A program made the position numbers and the translations under genes. DNA of 64,000 nucleotides from JAJDIA01 sp031555505. GTDB taxonomy: Bacteria; Bacteroidota; Bacteroidia; Bacteroidales; Tannerellaceae. The notes below the pieces were generated by a model. It was not told where the DNA came from and searched no databases. It saw only the letters and a program-made list of their open reading frames with translations. The stretch lies in assembly GCA_031555505.1 (NCBI GenBank), contig JAVBUH010000013.1, positions 5,237 to 69,236 of the forward strand. The letters run 5' to 3'. This document shows, one piece after another, positions 6,512 through 15,118 of this stretch; position 1 is the first letter of the stretch; every line of letters starts with the position of its first letter.

Positions 6512-8509
6512 ATGAAACGAATCATTTTTTTATTGTTGACACTCCTGTTGGCAGGGGTGGGGGGCGCGAAGGCGGCTGAAGTATTTGTTACCAAAGTAAC
6601 GGGGACGTTTATTCGTGATCTGGGCATTACTATCAGTCAAGGGGACATCTTAGTTATTCAGGGAGACCAATTGGAAGCAGTCGAAGATCCATTGATACCA
6701 GACGACTGGAAATATTTGATGTGGATGAGTACCAGCTACAGCCTCCGGTTGGAAAATAGCACTACGGTTATTCCGGCCGGAGCTTTCCAATCTTGTTTCG
6801 GCCTGACTGGAATCGAGTGCCCGGATGTGACGACTATCGGGGACGATGCTTTCAAAGGTTGTATGAACTTGGTTATGATCGACTGTCCGGAGGTGACGAC
6901 TATCGGGAACGATGCTTTCAATGGTTGCACCGCTCTGACTGGCGTATCCTTTCCGGAAGTGACGGAGATCGGGGACAATGCTTTTCGGGGTTGTCGGAGT
7001 CTGGATGAAATCATCAACTTTCCGAAAGTGACGGAGATCGGGGACAATGCTTTCCAAAGCTGTTCCGGACTGTCAAGCATTTCCATGCCGGAAGCAACGA
7101 CGATCGGAAGCTATGCTTTCGACGGTTGTACCGCTTTAGCCAGCATCGCCTGTCCGTCCCTGATCACGATCGGGAGCCAGGCTTTTTACAGTTGTGCCGC
7201 TTTGACCAGCATCGCCTGTCCGTCTCTGACGACGATCGGGAACTATGCTTTCGCCGCATGTTTAAGTTTGACCAGCATCACCTGTCCGTCTCTGACGACG
7301 ATCGGAAGCTATGCTTTCATTGGTACCCCTTTGACCAGCATCACCTGTCAGTCACTGACGACGATCGGAAGCTATGCTTTCGACGGTTGTACCGCTTTGA
7401 CCAGCATCACCTGTCCGTCTCTGACGTCGATTGATAGCTATGCTTTCAGAGGTTGTGCCGCTTTGACCAACATTAACTGTCCGGATTTGACGACGATCGG
7501 GAGGGAAGCTTTCGATGGTTGTGCCCGTTTGGCCAGCATCGCCTGTCCGTCTCTGACGACGATCGGGGCATATGTTTTCAGCGGTTGTAGCTCTTTGACC
7601 CTGCTTGAACTGGGATCTACTCCGCCGTCTGAAGTAGACGGTACTAGCTTTGGAGATATTTCCGGCCCTCTGTTACTGTTGGTGCCGGATACGGATGGTT
7701 ATACAGATGCTTATATGGATGAATATCCTGCCGGTAGCGTGGTATATGAAGGCGGCTGGACAGAGACCGACACGGTGAAATTGGACGAAGGGGATGAACT
7801 CTCGTTGGTGGTTTTTGGTCTGGAAGACCGCCCCGGTATTTCCGGCCTGCAATGGAAGAAAGGCGGCGCAGACATATCAGGTGCAACACGCCTAAGCTAT
7901 ACCGTGGCATCAGTAACAACGGCCGACGAGGGTGATTATACGATGTCGTTTACCTTTAACGAAAAGCCGGCGAACCTCTTCTCCCGCCAGGTAACGGTAA
8001 ATCCGGCTCCCGAGCCAGAACCCGAACCCGAACCAGAGGTTACTGCCTTCACCGTCACCCTCCTTGCCGACGAAGGGATCAATCTGCTGCCAAGCGCAGG
8101 GATGTATACGGCAAGCATGGGCAATTCGTTCGCCTTTTACATAACGCTCGCCCCGGGCTTCGAGGGACATACGCCACAGGCTACGGTCAACGGCAACCCC
8201 GTCACCCTTATCCTGCGGCCCAACGGTTACGAATGGATGTATGTGATCCCCAGAGTAGACGATGATACGCGTGTCAATGTCACGCTTTCCACAACAGGCA
8301 ACGACCGCGTTGACGCTTCACGTATCTACAGCCGCGAGGGTCAGCTTGTGGTCGAAACGGCGCAGGCGGGTACGCTGACTGTCTACAACACAAGCGGACA
8401 AACCGTTGTGAACCGCCGCCTCACCGAAGGGCTCACCACGATCGCACTGCCTGAGGGCGTCTACATCGTGAAACTGGGTGAACGGGTAGAACGGGTTGTG
8501 ATGAAATAA
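6512..8509 (+). CDS. BspA-like leucine-rich repeat surface protein
   Basis: 665 residues. A signal peptide (1-21) is followed by about 12 tandem LRR_5-type repeats of 22 residues (about 90-355; consensus LTSITCPSLTTIGSYAFDGC), an Ig-like domain (about 410-490), a Pro-Glu linker, another beta-rich segment, and a C-terminal domain ending in GVYIVKLGERVERVVMK that resembles type IX (Por) sorting tails. Family members are cell-surface adhesins or ligand binders. Repeats 5-12 are very similar at DNA level, suggesting recent duplication; one copy (IGSYAFIGT) is a residue short and has lost its Cys. Whether the tail is a functional sorting signal cannot be told from this window. Confidence 0.9.
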   Translation: MKRIIFLLLTLLLAGVGGAKAAEVFVTKVTGTFIRDLGITISQGDILVIQGDQLEAVEDPLIPDDWKYLMWMSTSYSLRLENSTTVIPAGAFQSCFGLTGIECPDVTTIGDDAFKGCMNLVMIDCPEVTTIGNDAFNGCTALTGVSFPEVTEIGDNAFRGCRSLDEIINFPKVTEIGDNAFQSCSGLSSISMPEATTIGSYAFDGCTALASIACPSLITIGSQAFYSCAALTSIACPSLTTIGNYAFAACLSLTSITCPSLTTIGSYAFIGTPLTSITCQSLTTIGSYAFDGCTALTSITCPSLTSIDSYAFRGCAALTNINCPDLTTIGREAFDGCARLASIACPSLTTIGAYVFSGCSSLTLLELGSTPPSEVDGTSFGDISGPLLLLVPDTDGYTDAYMDEYPAGSVVYEGGWTETDTVKLDEGDELSLVVFGLEDRPGISGLQWKKGGADISGATRLSYTVASVTTADEGDYTMSFTFNEKPANLFSRQVTVNPAPEPEPEPEPEVTAFTVTLLADEGINLLPSAGMYTASMGNSFAFYITLAPGFEGHTPQATVNGNPVTLILRPNGYEWMYVIPRVDDDTRVNVTLSTTGNDRVDASRIYSREGQLVVETAQAGTLTVYNTSGQTVVNRRLTEGLTTIALPEGVYIVKLGERVERVVMK

Positions 8510-8574
8510 CGTTGCATCGAACTTTCACTGTGTTGTTATTGTTCCTTTAATATAATCCTATATACCTATATAAT

Positions 8575-8745
8575 ATGGAAACGAATAACACAAAACAGGC
8601 AACGGGAAGCGAAGTAGTGGATGATGCCAAACTGAAGTATCCGGTACAGAAACGTGCGCACAAGGGAGTGATTGAAGAAAAAGAAGTGAAACATGCGGTA
8701 AATGACCTGAATCCCGATTTGGGCAGTATGGACAGCCGTGGCTGA
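8575..8745 (+). CDS. Conserved-looking 56-residue hydrophilic protein
   Basis: A short open frame, ATG at 8575 to TGA at 8745, encodes 56 residues beginning METNNTKQATGSEVVDD and ending in DLNPDLGSMDSRG. It is highly charged with no signal peptide or membrane helix. It has coding character and an independent position between two genes, with an AT-rich upstream stretch. I do not recognise the family. Its position does not suggest a role in the neighbouring acyl-CoA synthetase, which has its own promoter. Confidence 0.6.
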   Translation: METNNTKQATGSEVVDDAKLKYPVQKRAHKGVIEEKEVKHAVNDLNPDLGSMDSRG

Positions 8746-8828
8746 CAAGTGTACATTTACTATTTCTTAATTAGTGCAAAGTGTTAAAGAAAACTCTCCG
8801 AATCGATGGTAGGGTGGTGGCAAAATAG

Positions 8829-8836
8829 TATATTTG
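8829..8836 (+). promoter_or_regulatory. -7 promoter element of the acyl-CoA synthetase gene
   Basis: TATATTTG matches TAnnTTTG and lies 33 bp before the ATG at 8870. It overlaps an in-frame TTG (8834), which rules against that TTG as the start codon. Confidence 0.6.
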
Positions 8837-8869
8837 CCTCAAATCGTTAAACCAAATGATCAAAACGTT

Positions 8870-10930
8870 ATGATAAACCGGGAACTAATCAGTCCTCAAA
8901 GCATCGTTGTGGTGGGAGGTTCCAACAATGTGCACAAACCGGGCGGACGCCTGGTTCGGAATCTGTTGGATGGAAAATATGCAGGTGAACTGTATGTGGT
9001 GAACCAGAAGGAAACAGACGTACAAGGTCTGATGTCTTATCCCTCTGTACGTGATATTCCGGATACGGAACTGGCCATTATTTCGATTCCGGCTGCCGGC
9101 TGTCCGGAAGCGATGGACATCTTAGCCAACCAGAAAGGTGTAAAGGCATTTATTGTGGTGTCTGCCGGTTTTGGCGAAGAGACCGCGGAAGGCGCCGTAC
9201 TGGAAAATCAGATACTGAAGATCGCTACGGATGCCGGCGCTTCCCTGATAGGGCCGAATTGTATCGGTGTGATGAATATGCATTACCATGGGGTGTTTAC
9301 CCGGCCGGTGCCTGATTTCCATGTGGATGGGGTAGACTTTATCTCCAGCTCGGGTGGTACGGCGCTGTTCATCATGGAATCGGGGCTCACCAAGGGCTTG
9401 CGTTTCGCATCGGTATGGACAGTGGGTAATTCCAAGCAGATCGGTGTGGAAGATGTGATTGAACACATGGACCGTACGTTTGATCCGGTACTGGACTCCA
9501 GGATCAAGATGATGTATATCGAACAGATCAAGGATCCGGATAAATTATTGTTCCACGCTTCTTCCCTCATACGGAAAGGTTGCCGTATCGCCGCCATCAA
9601 GTCGGGCAGTACGGATTCGGGACAGCGCGCGGCTTCTTCGCATACCGGTGCCATCGCCAGTTCGGATTCGGCGGTGGAAGCTTTGTTCCGTAAGGCAGGT
9701 ATCGTTCGTTGTTTCAGCCGGGAAGAGCTGACTACCGTAGCCAGTATCTTTACCCTGCAAGAAGTGAAAGGACGCAATTGTGCCATCATTACCCATGCGG
9801 GCGGACCGGCTGTGATGCTGGCCGACGCCCTTTCCAAAGGGCGGCTCAACGTGCCTCCGCTGGAAGGCCCCCTGGCGGCTCAACTCAAATCTAAATTGTA
9901 CCCGGGCGCTGCCGTAGGCAATCCGATCGATATCGTGGGTACCGGTACGCCCGAACACCTGGCTACGGCGATTGATTTCTGTGAGAAAGAATTTGATGCC
10001 GTGGATATGATGATGGTGATCTTTGGGAATCCCGGCCTGGTCAAAGTGTATGATGCGTATGAGGTATTGCATAAGAAGATGGAAGAATGTAAAAAACCCA
10101 TCTTCCCGATTCTGCCTTCCATCACCACGGCAGGGCCTGAAACAAAGAGTTTTGTCAAGAAAGGGCATGTGAACTTCTCCGATGAAGTGACGCTGGGAAC
10201 GGCGCTGTCACGGATTATCAATACGCCCAAACCGGCCAGTACGGATATTCAGTTGTATGGGGTGGATATACCGGGGATCCGCCGGATTATTGACGGCCTG
10301 CCAAGTAACGGCTACCTCTCTCCCGACGAAGTTCGCCGATTGCTGAAAGCGGCCAATATCCCCCTGGTGGATGAACTGGCCTCGTCTGATAAGGTTGAAT
10401 TAGCGGCCTTTGCCAAAAAAGTGGGTTATCCGGTGGTGGCCAAAGTGGTGGGACCGGTACATAAAAGCGATATCGGCGGCGTAGTGCTGAATATCCGGGG
10501 CGAAGAGCACCTGCTCTTTGAATGTGAACGGATGATGAAGCTGCCGGATGTGACGGGTATCCTGGTGCAGCCGATGCTCAAAGGGCAGGAGTTGTTCCTG
10601 GGGGCGAAATATGAGAACCGCTTTGGGCACGTAATGCTTTGCGGACTGGGTGGCATTTTTGTGGAAGTACTGAAGGATGTATCGTATGGGCTGGCGCCGT
10701 TGTCGTATGAAGAAACGTTCTCCATGATCCGTTCGTTGCGGGGTTATGCAATGATCAAAGGTACGCGTGGGCAGAAAGGGATCGATGAACAGCAGTATGC
10801 CGATATCATTGTCCGCCTCTCTACCCTGCTTCGCTTTGCCAGTGAGATAAAGGAAATGGATATCAATCCGTTGTTGGCTACCGAGAGAGGCTTGTTTGTG
10901 GTGGATTCACGTATCAGGATTGAAAAGTAA
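8870..10930 (+). CDS. Acetate/acyl-CoA ligase (ADP-forming), fused alpha-beta type
   Basis: 686 residues from MINRELISPQS. Order: CoA-binding Rossmann domain (SIVVVGGSNNVHKPGG), succinyl-CoA ligase-like domains with GPNCIGVMN and the SSHTGA motif that supplies the phospho-histidine, then a C-terminal ATP-grasp domain (about 470-686; VVAKVVGPVHKSDIGGV). NDP-forming acyl-CoA synthetases convert acyl-CoA, ADP and Pi to acid, CoA and ATP, or the reverse. The in-frame TTG 36 nt upstream lies inside the -7 promoter element and is rejected. It converges with an AraC-type regulator (34-nt gap). Substrate (acetate, propionate or another acid) cannot be fixed. Confidence 0.92.
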   Translation: MINRELISPQSIVVVGGSNNVHKPGGRLVRNLLDGKYAGELYVVNQKETDVQGLMSYPSVRDIPDTELAIISIPAAGCPEAMDILANQKGVKAFIVVSAGFGEETAEGAVLENQILKIATDAGASLIGPNCIGVMNMHYHGVFTRPVPDFHVDGVDFISSSGGTALFIMESGLTKGLRFASVWTVGNSKQIGVEDVIEHMDRTFDPVLDSRIKMMYIEQIKDPDKLLFHASSLIRKGCRIAAIKSGSTDSGQRAASSHTGAIASSDSAVEALFRKAGIVRCFSREELTTVASIFTLQEVKGRNCAIITHAGGPAVMLADALSKGRLNVPPLEGPLAAQLKSKLYPGAAVGNPIDIVGTGTPEHLATAIDFCEKEFDAVDMMMVIFGNPGLVKVYDAYEVLHKKMEECKKPIFPILPSITTAGPETKSFVKKGHVNFSDEVTLGTALSRIINTPKPASTDIQLYGVDIPGIRRIIDGLPSNGYLSPDEVRRLLKAANIPLVDELASSDKVELAAFAKKVGYPVVAKVVGPVHKSDIGGVVLNIRGEEHLLFECERMMKLPDVTGILVQPMLKGQELFLGAKYENRFGHVMLCGLGGIFVEVLKDVSYGLAPLSYEETFSMIRSLRGYAMIKGTRGQKGIDEQQYADIIVRLSTLLRFASEIKEMDINPLLATERGLFVVDSRIRIEK

Positions 10931-10963
10931 AAAAGATTTTCAACCGAGCCGGGCTGCACTTCT

Positions 10964-11845
10964 TTATTTGATTTTCCGGTAGTCTTTGGGTGAATAACCG
11001 GTGTGTTGCTTGAAGTATTTGCCAAAGAAAGACTGGTTGGGGAAATGCAGCCTGTCGGAAATCTCCTGTATGCTGGCGTTGGATGAACGCAACTGCACCT
11101 TGGCTTCCAGTATCACATACAGGTCGATCCACTCGCCGGCTGTTTTCCCGCTGATGGCTTTGATGGTTTGTGAGATGTATTTGGAGGTGAAGTTCATCTG
11201 CCTGGCATAAAACGATACGCTGCGATGTTCGATGAAGTGGGTATGCACTAACGCCAGGAATTGCTGGAATAATGATTCTTGTCGGTTTTTGGCGTTTGTA
11301 TCCTGCGCATGATGCCGGAAAACGATATTAAAGGCTTCGTAGAAAAGAGAAGACAATAAATGAAATGTCAGTTGCTTGTGATACAGGTGTTCTTTGTCGC
11401 CAACACGGTCGGACATGAATGAATAGTAATTTTCAATGCATGCCACTTCCTCGGCTGTCAATGTGGTGAGCGGGTGTTCTTGTATGAAGACGAAAATGGA
11501 AGACATATCCCCCATAAAAGGGATCACTTCATTGATCATTTTGCGGGATACTCCGATCAGGATACCTGAAAAATCAGGACTGCGCTCCAGTTGCTGGAGG
11601 ATTTGATCGGGCATGGCGATGAGCATGCTGTTGGGAACTAAGTCAAACTCTTTCAGGTTGATGGCTGTGCGGGTCTTCCCGGCCCGGCATAATACCAACA
11701 TCGCAAGATCTACCTTCAACGGATGCCCGGAAGGAAAGATTTCGCGTACGTCTTTAAAAATTATAAGGTTGTCGTCAATAGTCTCTATTCCTGGTATACT
11801 GTCTCCAAAAGAAAGCTGTATACGGGACTGTTTATTCTCCTCCAT
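10964..11845 (-). CDS. AraC-family transcriptional regulator
   Basis: 293 residues, soluble. The N-terminal 180 residues form an AraC-type effector domain with no obvious membrane segment. The C-terminal AraC DNA-binding domain includes FYARQMNFTSKYISQTIKA and IQEISDRLHFPNQSFFGKYF followed by HTGYSPKDYR. It is monocistronic and convergent with the acyl-CoA synthetase. Regulated genes and effector are not evident. Confidence 0.92.
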   Translation of the reverse strand: MEENKQSRIQLSFGDSIPGIETIDDNLIIFKDVREIFPSGHPLKVDLAMLVLCRAGKTRTAINLKEFDLVPNSMLIAMPDQILQQLERSPDFSGILIGVSRKMINEVIPFMGDMSSIFVFIQEHPLTTLTAEEVACIENYYSFMSDRVGDKEHLYHKQLTFHLLSSLFYEAFNIVFRHHAQDTNAKNRQESLFQQFLALVHTHFIEHRSVSFYARQMNFTSKYISQTIKAISGKTAGEWIDLYVILEAKVQLRSSNASIQEISDRLHFPNQSFFGKYFKQHTGYSPKDYRKIK

Positions 11846-11977
11846 GTATACTCGTTTTACAGCGGATAAATATAGGAAAAATAATTGAATTACAATTGAT
11901 CTACTTGTTTTTTTTTGTTGAAAATGTGGTTTTGTCTGATTCTCTAATCAATAGAATCGTATTTTCTTTATAAATCG

Positions 11978-12373
11978 TTAACCTCGATTAAGAAGCTTGT
12001 TTATTTCTTCAAGCAGGATGATCCGTTCCAATGAAAAAGTGCGATCGTTTTTTTGAAGATATTCCAGGAGGAATTTAGCGCGTTCCAGCATTGCCTGTTG
12101 TTGGGAAGGGTAGAGTAAACTCTCTTCTATCAGTGTTTTAACGGCTATCTCCATCCGCTGTATGCCTCCTCCATCGTCTTTGTCAAGATTCCGGCGAATC
12201 TCGTCCGGATCGGTATTCATTAACACCGTGTGATCTAAATGGAGCGAATTATAAACTACCTGTACTAATGGAGGTATTTGGCGGGCGGCATCGTTGTTCC
12301 GTAACCCAATTATTTGGGCTAATACTTTGCCAAGTTCTTCAATCTGGACCATAATAAAATCTCTGCGTAACAT
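11978..12373 (-). CDS. Hypothetical helical protein (DUF6483-like)
   Basis: 131 residues, predicted almost all helical and soluble, starting MLRRDFIMVQIEELGKVLAQ and ending LLEEINKLLNRG. The N-terminal pattern resembles the DUF6483 family of unknown function; the assignment is from memory of the pattern. It follows the cyclophilin gene on the same strand with an 8-nt gap, so the two are probably co-transcribed. No function can be assigned. Confidence 0.75.
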   Translation of the reverse strand: MLRRDFIMVQIEELGKVLAQIIGLRNNDAARQIPPLVQVVYNSLHLDHTVLMNTDPDEIRRNLDKDDGGGIQRMEIAVKTLIEESLLYPSQQQAMLERAKFLLEYLQKNDRTFSLERIILLEEINKLLNRG

Positions 12374-12381
12374 TGTGTGGC

Positions 12382-13191
12382 TTATTGGATGGTAATACGG
12401 ATAATACGGATATCTTTCAACGGACGATCAAAACGGTCTTTGGGCTGGTTGGCAATCTGATCGATGATGTCGAGGCCTTCTGTTACTTCTCCATATACGG
12501 TGTATATGCCATCGAGGTGATGGCAACCACCGATAGTGGTATAGGCCTGTCGTTGCTCGTCGGTGAACAGCAGGTGTCCCGGGGTGGCGCGTACAACGGA
12601 ATCTACCTGATGGTTGATCTTTACCACCCGTTTGTTGTATTCCTGTGGGTTTTCTTTCCCCAGTTTTTCCATTTCTTCACGGAAGGGTGTATAATAGGTA
12701 GCCATGGCTTTACGGCGGATAGGGACGTTTTTAACCAGCTCCAGGGTGTCGAGTTCGCCCGGACGGTACACTTTTCCTTGTACGATAAAGAATTGCGACA
12801 TATCTGATTGCTGTCGCGGATTGATATCGTCGTTCTGCCGGGGAGCAGCCAACGCGCCTTTCTTGTGGAAATGTGCCGGATTGAATTCTGGTAAAATCTC
12901 GGTGCTGCGGTCGCCAAAACCGATACGCGCTCCGGCGGGTGCATTCCTGGAATCGGGCGAACCTCCCTGGATCATGAATTCCCGGATCACGCGGGTGAAG
13001 AGTGTACCATTAAAATCACCACGGACGGCACGTTGGGTAAATGTCTTTACATGGTTGGGCGCATCGGCATACAGGATGCCTTTCATTGTGCCGGCGGTTG
13101 TTTCAATGGCGAATGTTTGTGTTGTTTCCTGCCCTTGCAAGGAGATGGCAATACATAACAGGGGCAATAACACGGTGAATAGCTGTTTCAT
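12382..13191 (-). CDS. Peptidyl-prolyl cis-trans isomerase, cyclophilin type, exported
   Basis: 269 residues with a signal peptide (MKQLFTVLLPLLCIAISLQG). The cyclophilin domain spans about 25-269, with FNGTLFTRVIREFMIQGGSP carrying the catalytic Phe-Arg segment. A large insertion (about 145-200) separates it from the C-terminal HLDGIYTVYGEVTEGLDIID. This arrangement is frequent in Bacteroidetes periplasmic cyclophilins. It should assist proline isomerisation of exported proteins. It is the first gene of a likely two-gene unit with the helical protein downstream. Confidence 0.93.
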   Translation of the reverse strand: MKQLFTVLLPLLCIAISLQGQETTQTFAIETTAGTMKGILYADAPNHVKTFTQRAVRGDFNGTLFTRVIREFMIQGGSPDSRNAPAGARIGFGDRSTEILPEFNPAHFHKKGALAAPRQNDDINPRQQSDMSQFFIVQGKVYRPGELDTLELVKNVPIRRKAMATYYTPFREEMEKLGKENPQEYNKRVVKINHQVDSVVRATPGHLLFTDEQRQAYTTIGGCHHLDGIYTVYGEVTEGLDIIDQIANQPKDRFDRPLKDIRIIRITIQ

Positions 13192-13251
13192 TATATGATG
13201 CGTTTGCGGATAAAGGTAGTGCTTTTATCCGAAAAGAGAGGCCGCTTATGC

Positions 13252-14109
13252 TTAAAAACAACGGATATAAGCTAATGCGTATGTATCGTACAACCGGTCT
13301 TTCATGCCGTGGTGATATCGGGCGGAGAGGATATTCTTTTTCAGTTCGTAGTTCAATACATTTCGCCAGATCAAGGGTTGGTCTCCATTGTCTTTGTAAC
13401 CGTAGAAACCGGAAATATCGGATGATAACGTGAATGCCCGGTAAATAGCTGTCAAGCCACCGCCAAACGAGATCGCGTCGTTTTGACGGTGCACCATATC
13501 ATTGGTCATCCAACAATAAAAGCCTCCCATCGCTTGTGCACGCAGTGAGAAATGCCGGTCCTTGGAATGAAAGAGATCTTTCCCTACAGTCAGGTCGACC
13601 CAATACGAAGCGCCATCGGTGTATCGTGCCTGGGCCAAGCGGGTCCCACTGGCTGTTTTCAGGTTGAAGCTGAACAGGGCATCTACCCACTTCTCACTTT
13701 TCAGTACCTGGAAAAAGGCATTGAGTATGACATCTCCCCGGCAGGTGTTAGGCCCGTAAGCGGCATGGCGTTCCACACGGGTGGCTTCTTCCGTTTCGAA
13801 TTCTTCATGGATTACCAGGCTTACTTCCATACCGGCCCGTCCTTTGACAAAGGGCAGATAAGCCCTGGCATACAGGTCTTTGATCTTGTCGCCCGTATGG
13901 TATTGATACTCGCCCCGTATTTCTACTTCATACCGGGTGCCTACTTTGCCTGAACGAAGCTCGGGTATCGGAAATGCATTGGCGGCGAAATACCGGGGTG
14001 AATAGACTAAGTCTTTCATCCCGTCGCGCCAGTCTTGCGCCACAACCGGAAGTGCGGTAAGAGACAAACAGAGGGATACGGCAAGAAGATGAAGGGGGGA
14101 AAATTTCAT
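13252..14109 (-). CDS. Predicted outer-membrane beta-barrel protein, unknown function
   Basis: 285 residues from MKFSPLHLLAVSLCLSLTAL, a signal peptide cleaved near VVAQ. The mature part is rich in alternating aromatic and polar strands and ends with a terminal aromatic (AYIRCF), typical of outer-membrane barrels. The start at 14109 is preferred over the in-frame ATG at 14175 because it begins the signal peptide and a -7 box TAGTTTTG (14133-14140, minus) lies upstream of it. No family is recognised. Confidence 0.8.
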   Translation of the reverse strand: MKFSPLHLLAVSLCLSLTALPVVAQDWRDGMKDLVYSPRYFAANAFPIPELRSGKVGTRYEVEIRGEYQYHTGDKIKDLYARAYLPFVKGRAGMEVSLVIHEEFETEEATRVERHAAYGPNTCRGDVILNAFFQVLKSEKWVDALFSFNLKTASGTRLAQARYTDGASYWVDLTVGKDLFHSKDRHFSLRAQAMGGFYCWMTNDMVHRQNDAISFGGGLTAIYRAFTLSSDISGFYGYKDNGDQPLIWRNVLNYELKKNILSARYHHGMKDRLYDTYALAYIRCF

Positions 14110-14160
14110 GTACGTACTTTTTCTTTGATCTGCAAAACTATATATTTCAAGGCAAATAAC

Positions 14161-14168
14161 TACATTTG
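14161..14168 (+). promoter_or_regulatory. -7 promoter element of the ThuA-like gene
   Basis: TACATTTG matches TAnnTTTG and lies 29 bp upstream of the start at 14198. It is divergent from the TAGTTTTG element (14133-14140, minus) serving the barrel gene. Confidence 0.5.
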
Positions 14169-14197
14169 GGCACATAAATCTTTAAATTGACAGCACC

Positions 14198-15118
14198 ATG
14201 AGACATTTTCATCCTGCCAAACTCCTGCTTTGCTGCTTGGCTTTCCTGGTTACTTCCTGTATAAGCGCGGGGTCTAAGCCCATTAAGACGTTGTTGATCA
14301 CCGGCCAGAACAACCATAACTGGCAGGTTAGCCATCAGGTGTTTAAACAGCTGATGGAAGGTACCGGACAATTTGCGGTTGATTTGGCTGTTTCTCCGGA
14401 AGCGGGAAAGGATATGTCGTCTTTTGTGCTGGATTTTACGCCTTACGGGCTGGTGGTGCTGGACTATAATGGGGATGCTTGGCCGGAAGTGACCAATCAG
14501 CGATTTATGGAGTTCGTCCGGAATGGCGGTGGCGTGGTGGTGTATCATGCAGCCGATAATGCGTTTGCCAACTGGCCGGAGTACAATGAGATGTGTGCGC
14601 TGGGTGGCTGGGAAGGGCGCAATGAAGCTTCCGGCCCATACGTATACTGGAAAGATGGCGTGTTGGTGAAAGATCCTTCACCGGGAGTGGGCGGTTCGCA
14701 CGGTAAACAGCATGAATATGTGCTGAACGGCCGGACAATGGATCATCCGGTCACCAAAGGTCTTCCGGCTGAATGGCTCCATGCCCGCGATGAGTTGTAC
14801 GACCGGATGCGCGGACCGGGAAATATGGCTACTTTATTATATACGGCTTATTCAGCTCCTGAGACCGGAGGTTCTGGACGGGAAGAACCGTTGCTTTTTA
14901 CGGTAGAGTGGGGGAAAGGCCGTATTTTCCATACGATGTTGGGCCATGCCGGTCCATCGGTTGAGGATTGCCCAGCCATGCAATGCCTGGGATTCCAGGT
15001 AACCTTCCTCCGTGGCGCCGAATGGGCGGCTACCGGCCAGGTCACCCAGCCTGTTCCTGCCCGTATGCCGACAAAGACCGAGGTGATTCTTTGCCCGGAT
15101 TACAAAGCGGGACGGTAA
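14198..15118 (+). CDS. ThuA-domain lipoprotein
   Basis: 306 residues. A lipoprotein signal ends in LVTSC with the lipidated Cys at 21. The ThuA-like glutamine-amidotransferase fold follows: KTLLITGQNNHNW at its start, GLVVLDYNGDAW, and GGGVVVYHAADNAF. ThuA-family proteins occur in sugar-derivative catabolism and often accompany glycoside hydrolases; here there is no such neighbour. Its 3' end overlaps recQ by 19 bp in convergent orientation. Confidence 0.9.
   Translation: MRHFHPAKLLLCCLAFLVTSCISAGSKPIKTLLITGQNNHNWQVSHQVFKQLMEGTGQFAVDLAVSPEAGKDMSSFVLDFTPYGLVVLDYNGDAWPEVTNQRFMEFVRNGGGVVVYHAADNAFANWPEYNEMCALGGWEGRNEASGPYVYWKDGVLVKDPSPGVGGSHGKQHEYVLNGRTMDHPVTKGLPAEWLHARDELYDRMRGPGNMATLLYTAYSAPETGGSGREEPLLFTVEWGKGRIFHTMLGHAGPSVEDCPAMQCLGFQVTFLRGAEWAATGQVTQPVPARMPTKTEVILCPDYKAGR

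Noticed and set aside
8834..8869. TTG start for the acyl-CoA synthetase
   Set aside because: The TTG is part of the -7 promoter box TATATTTG (8829-8836) and the extra residues do not match the family.
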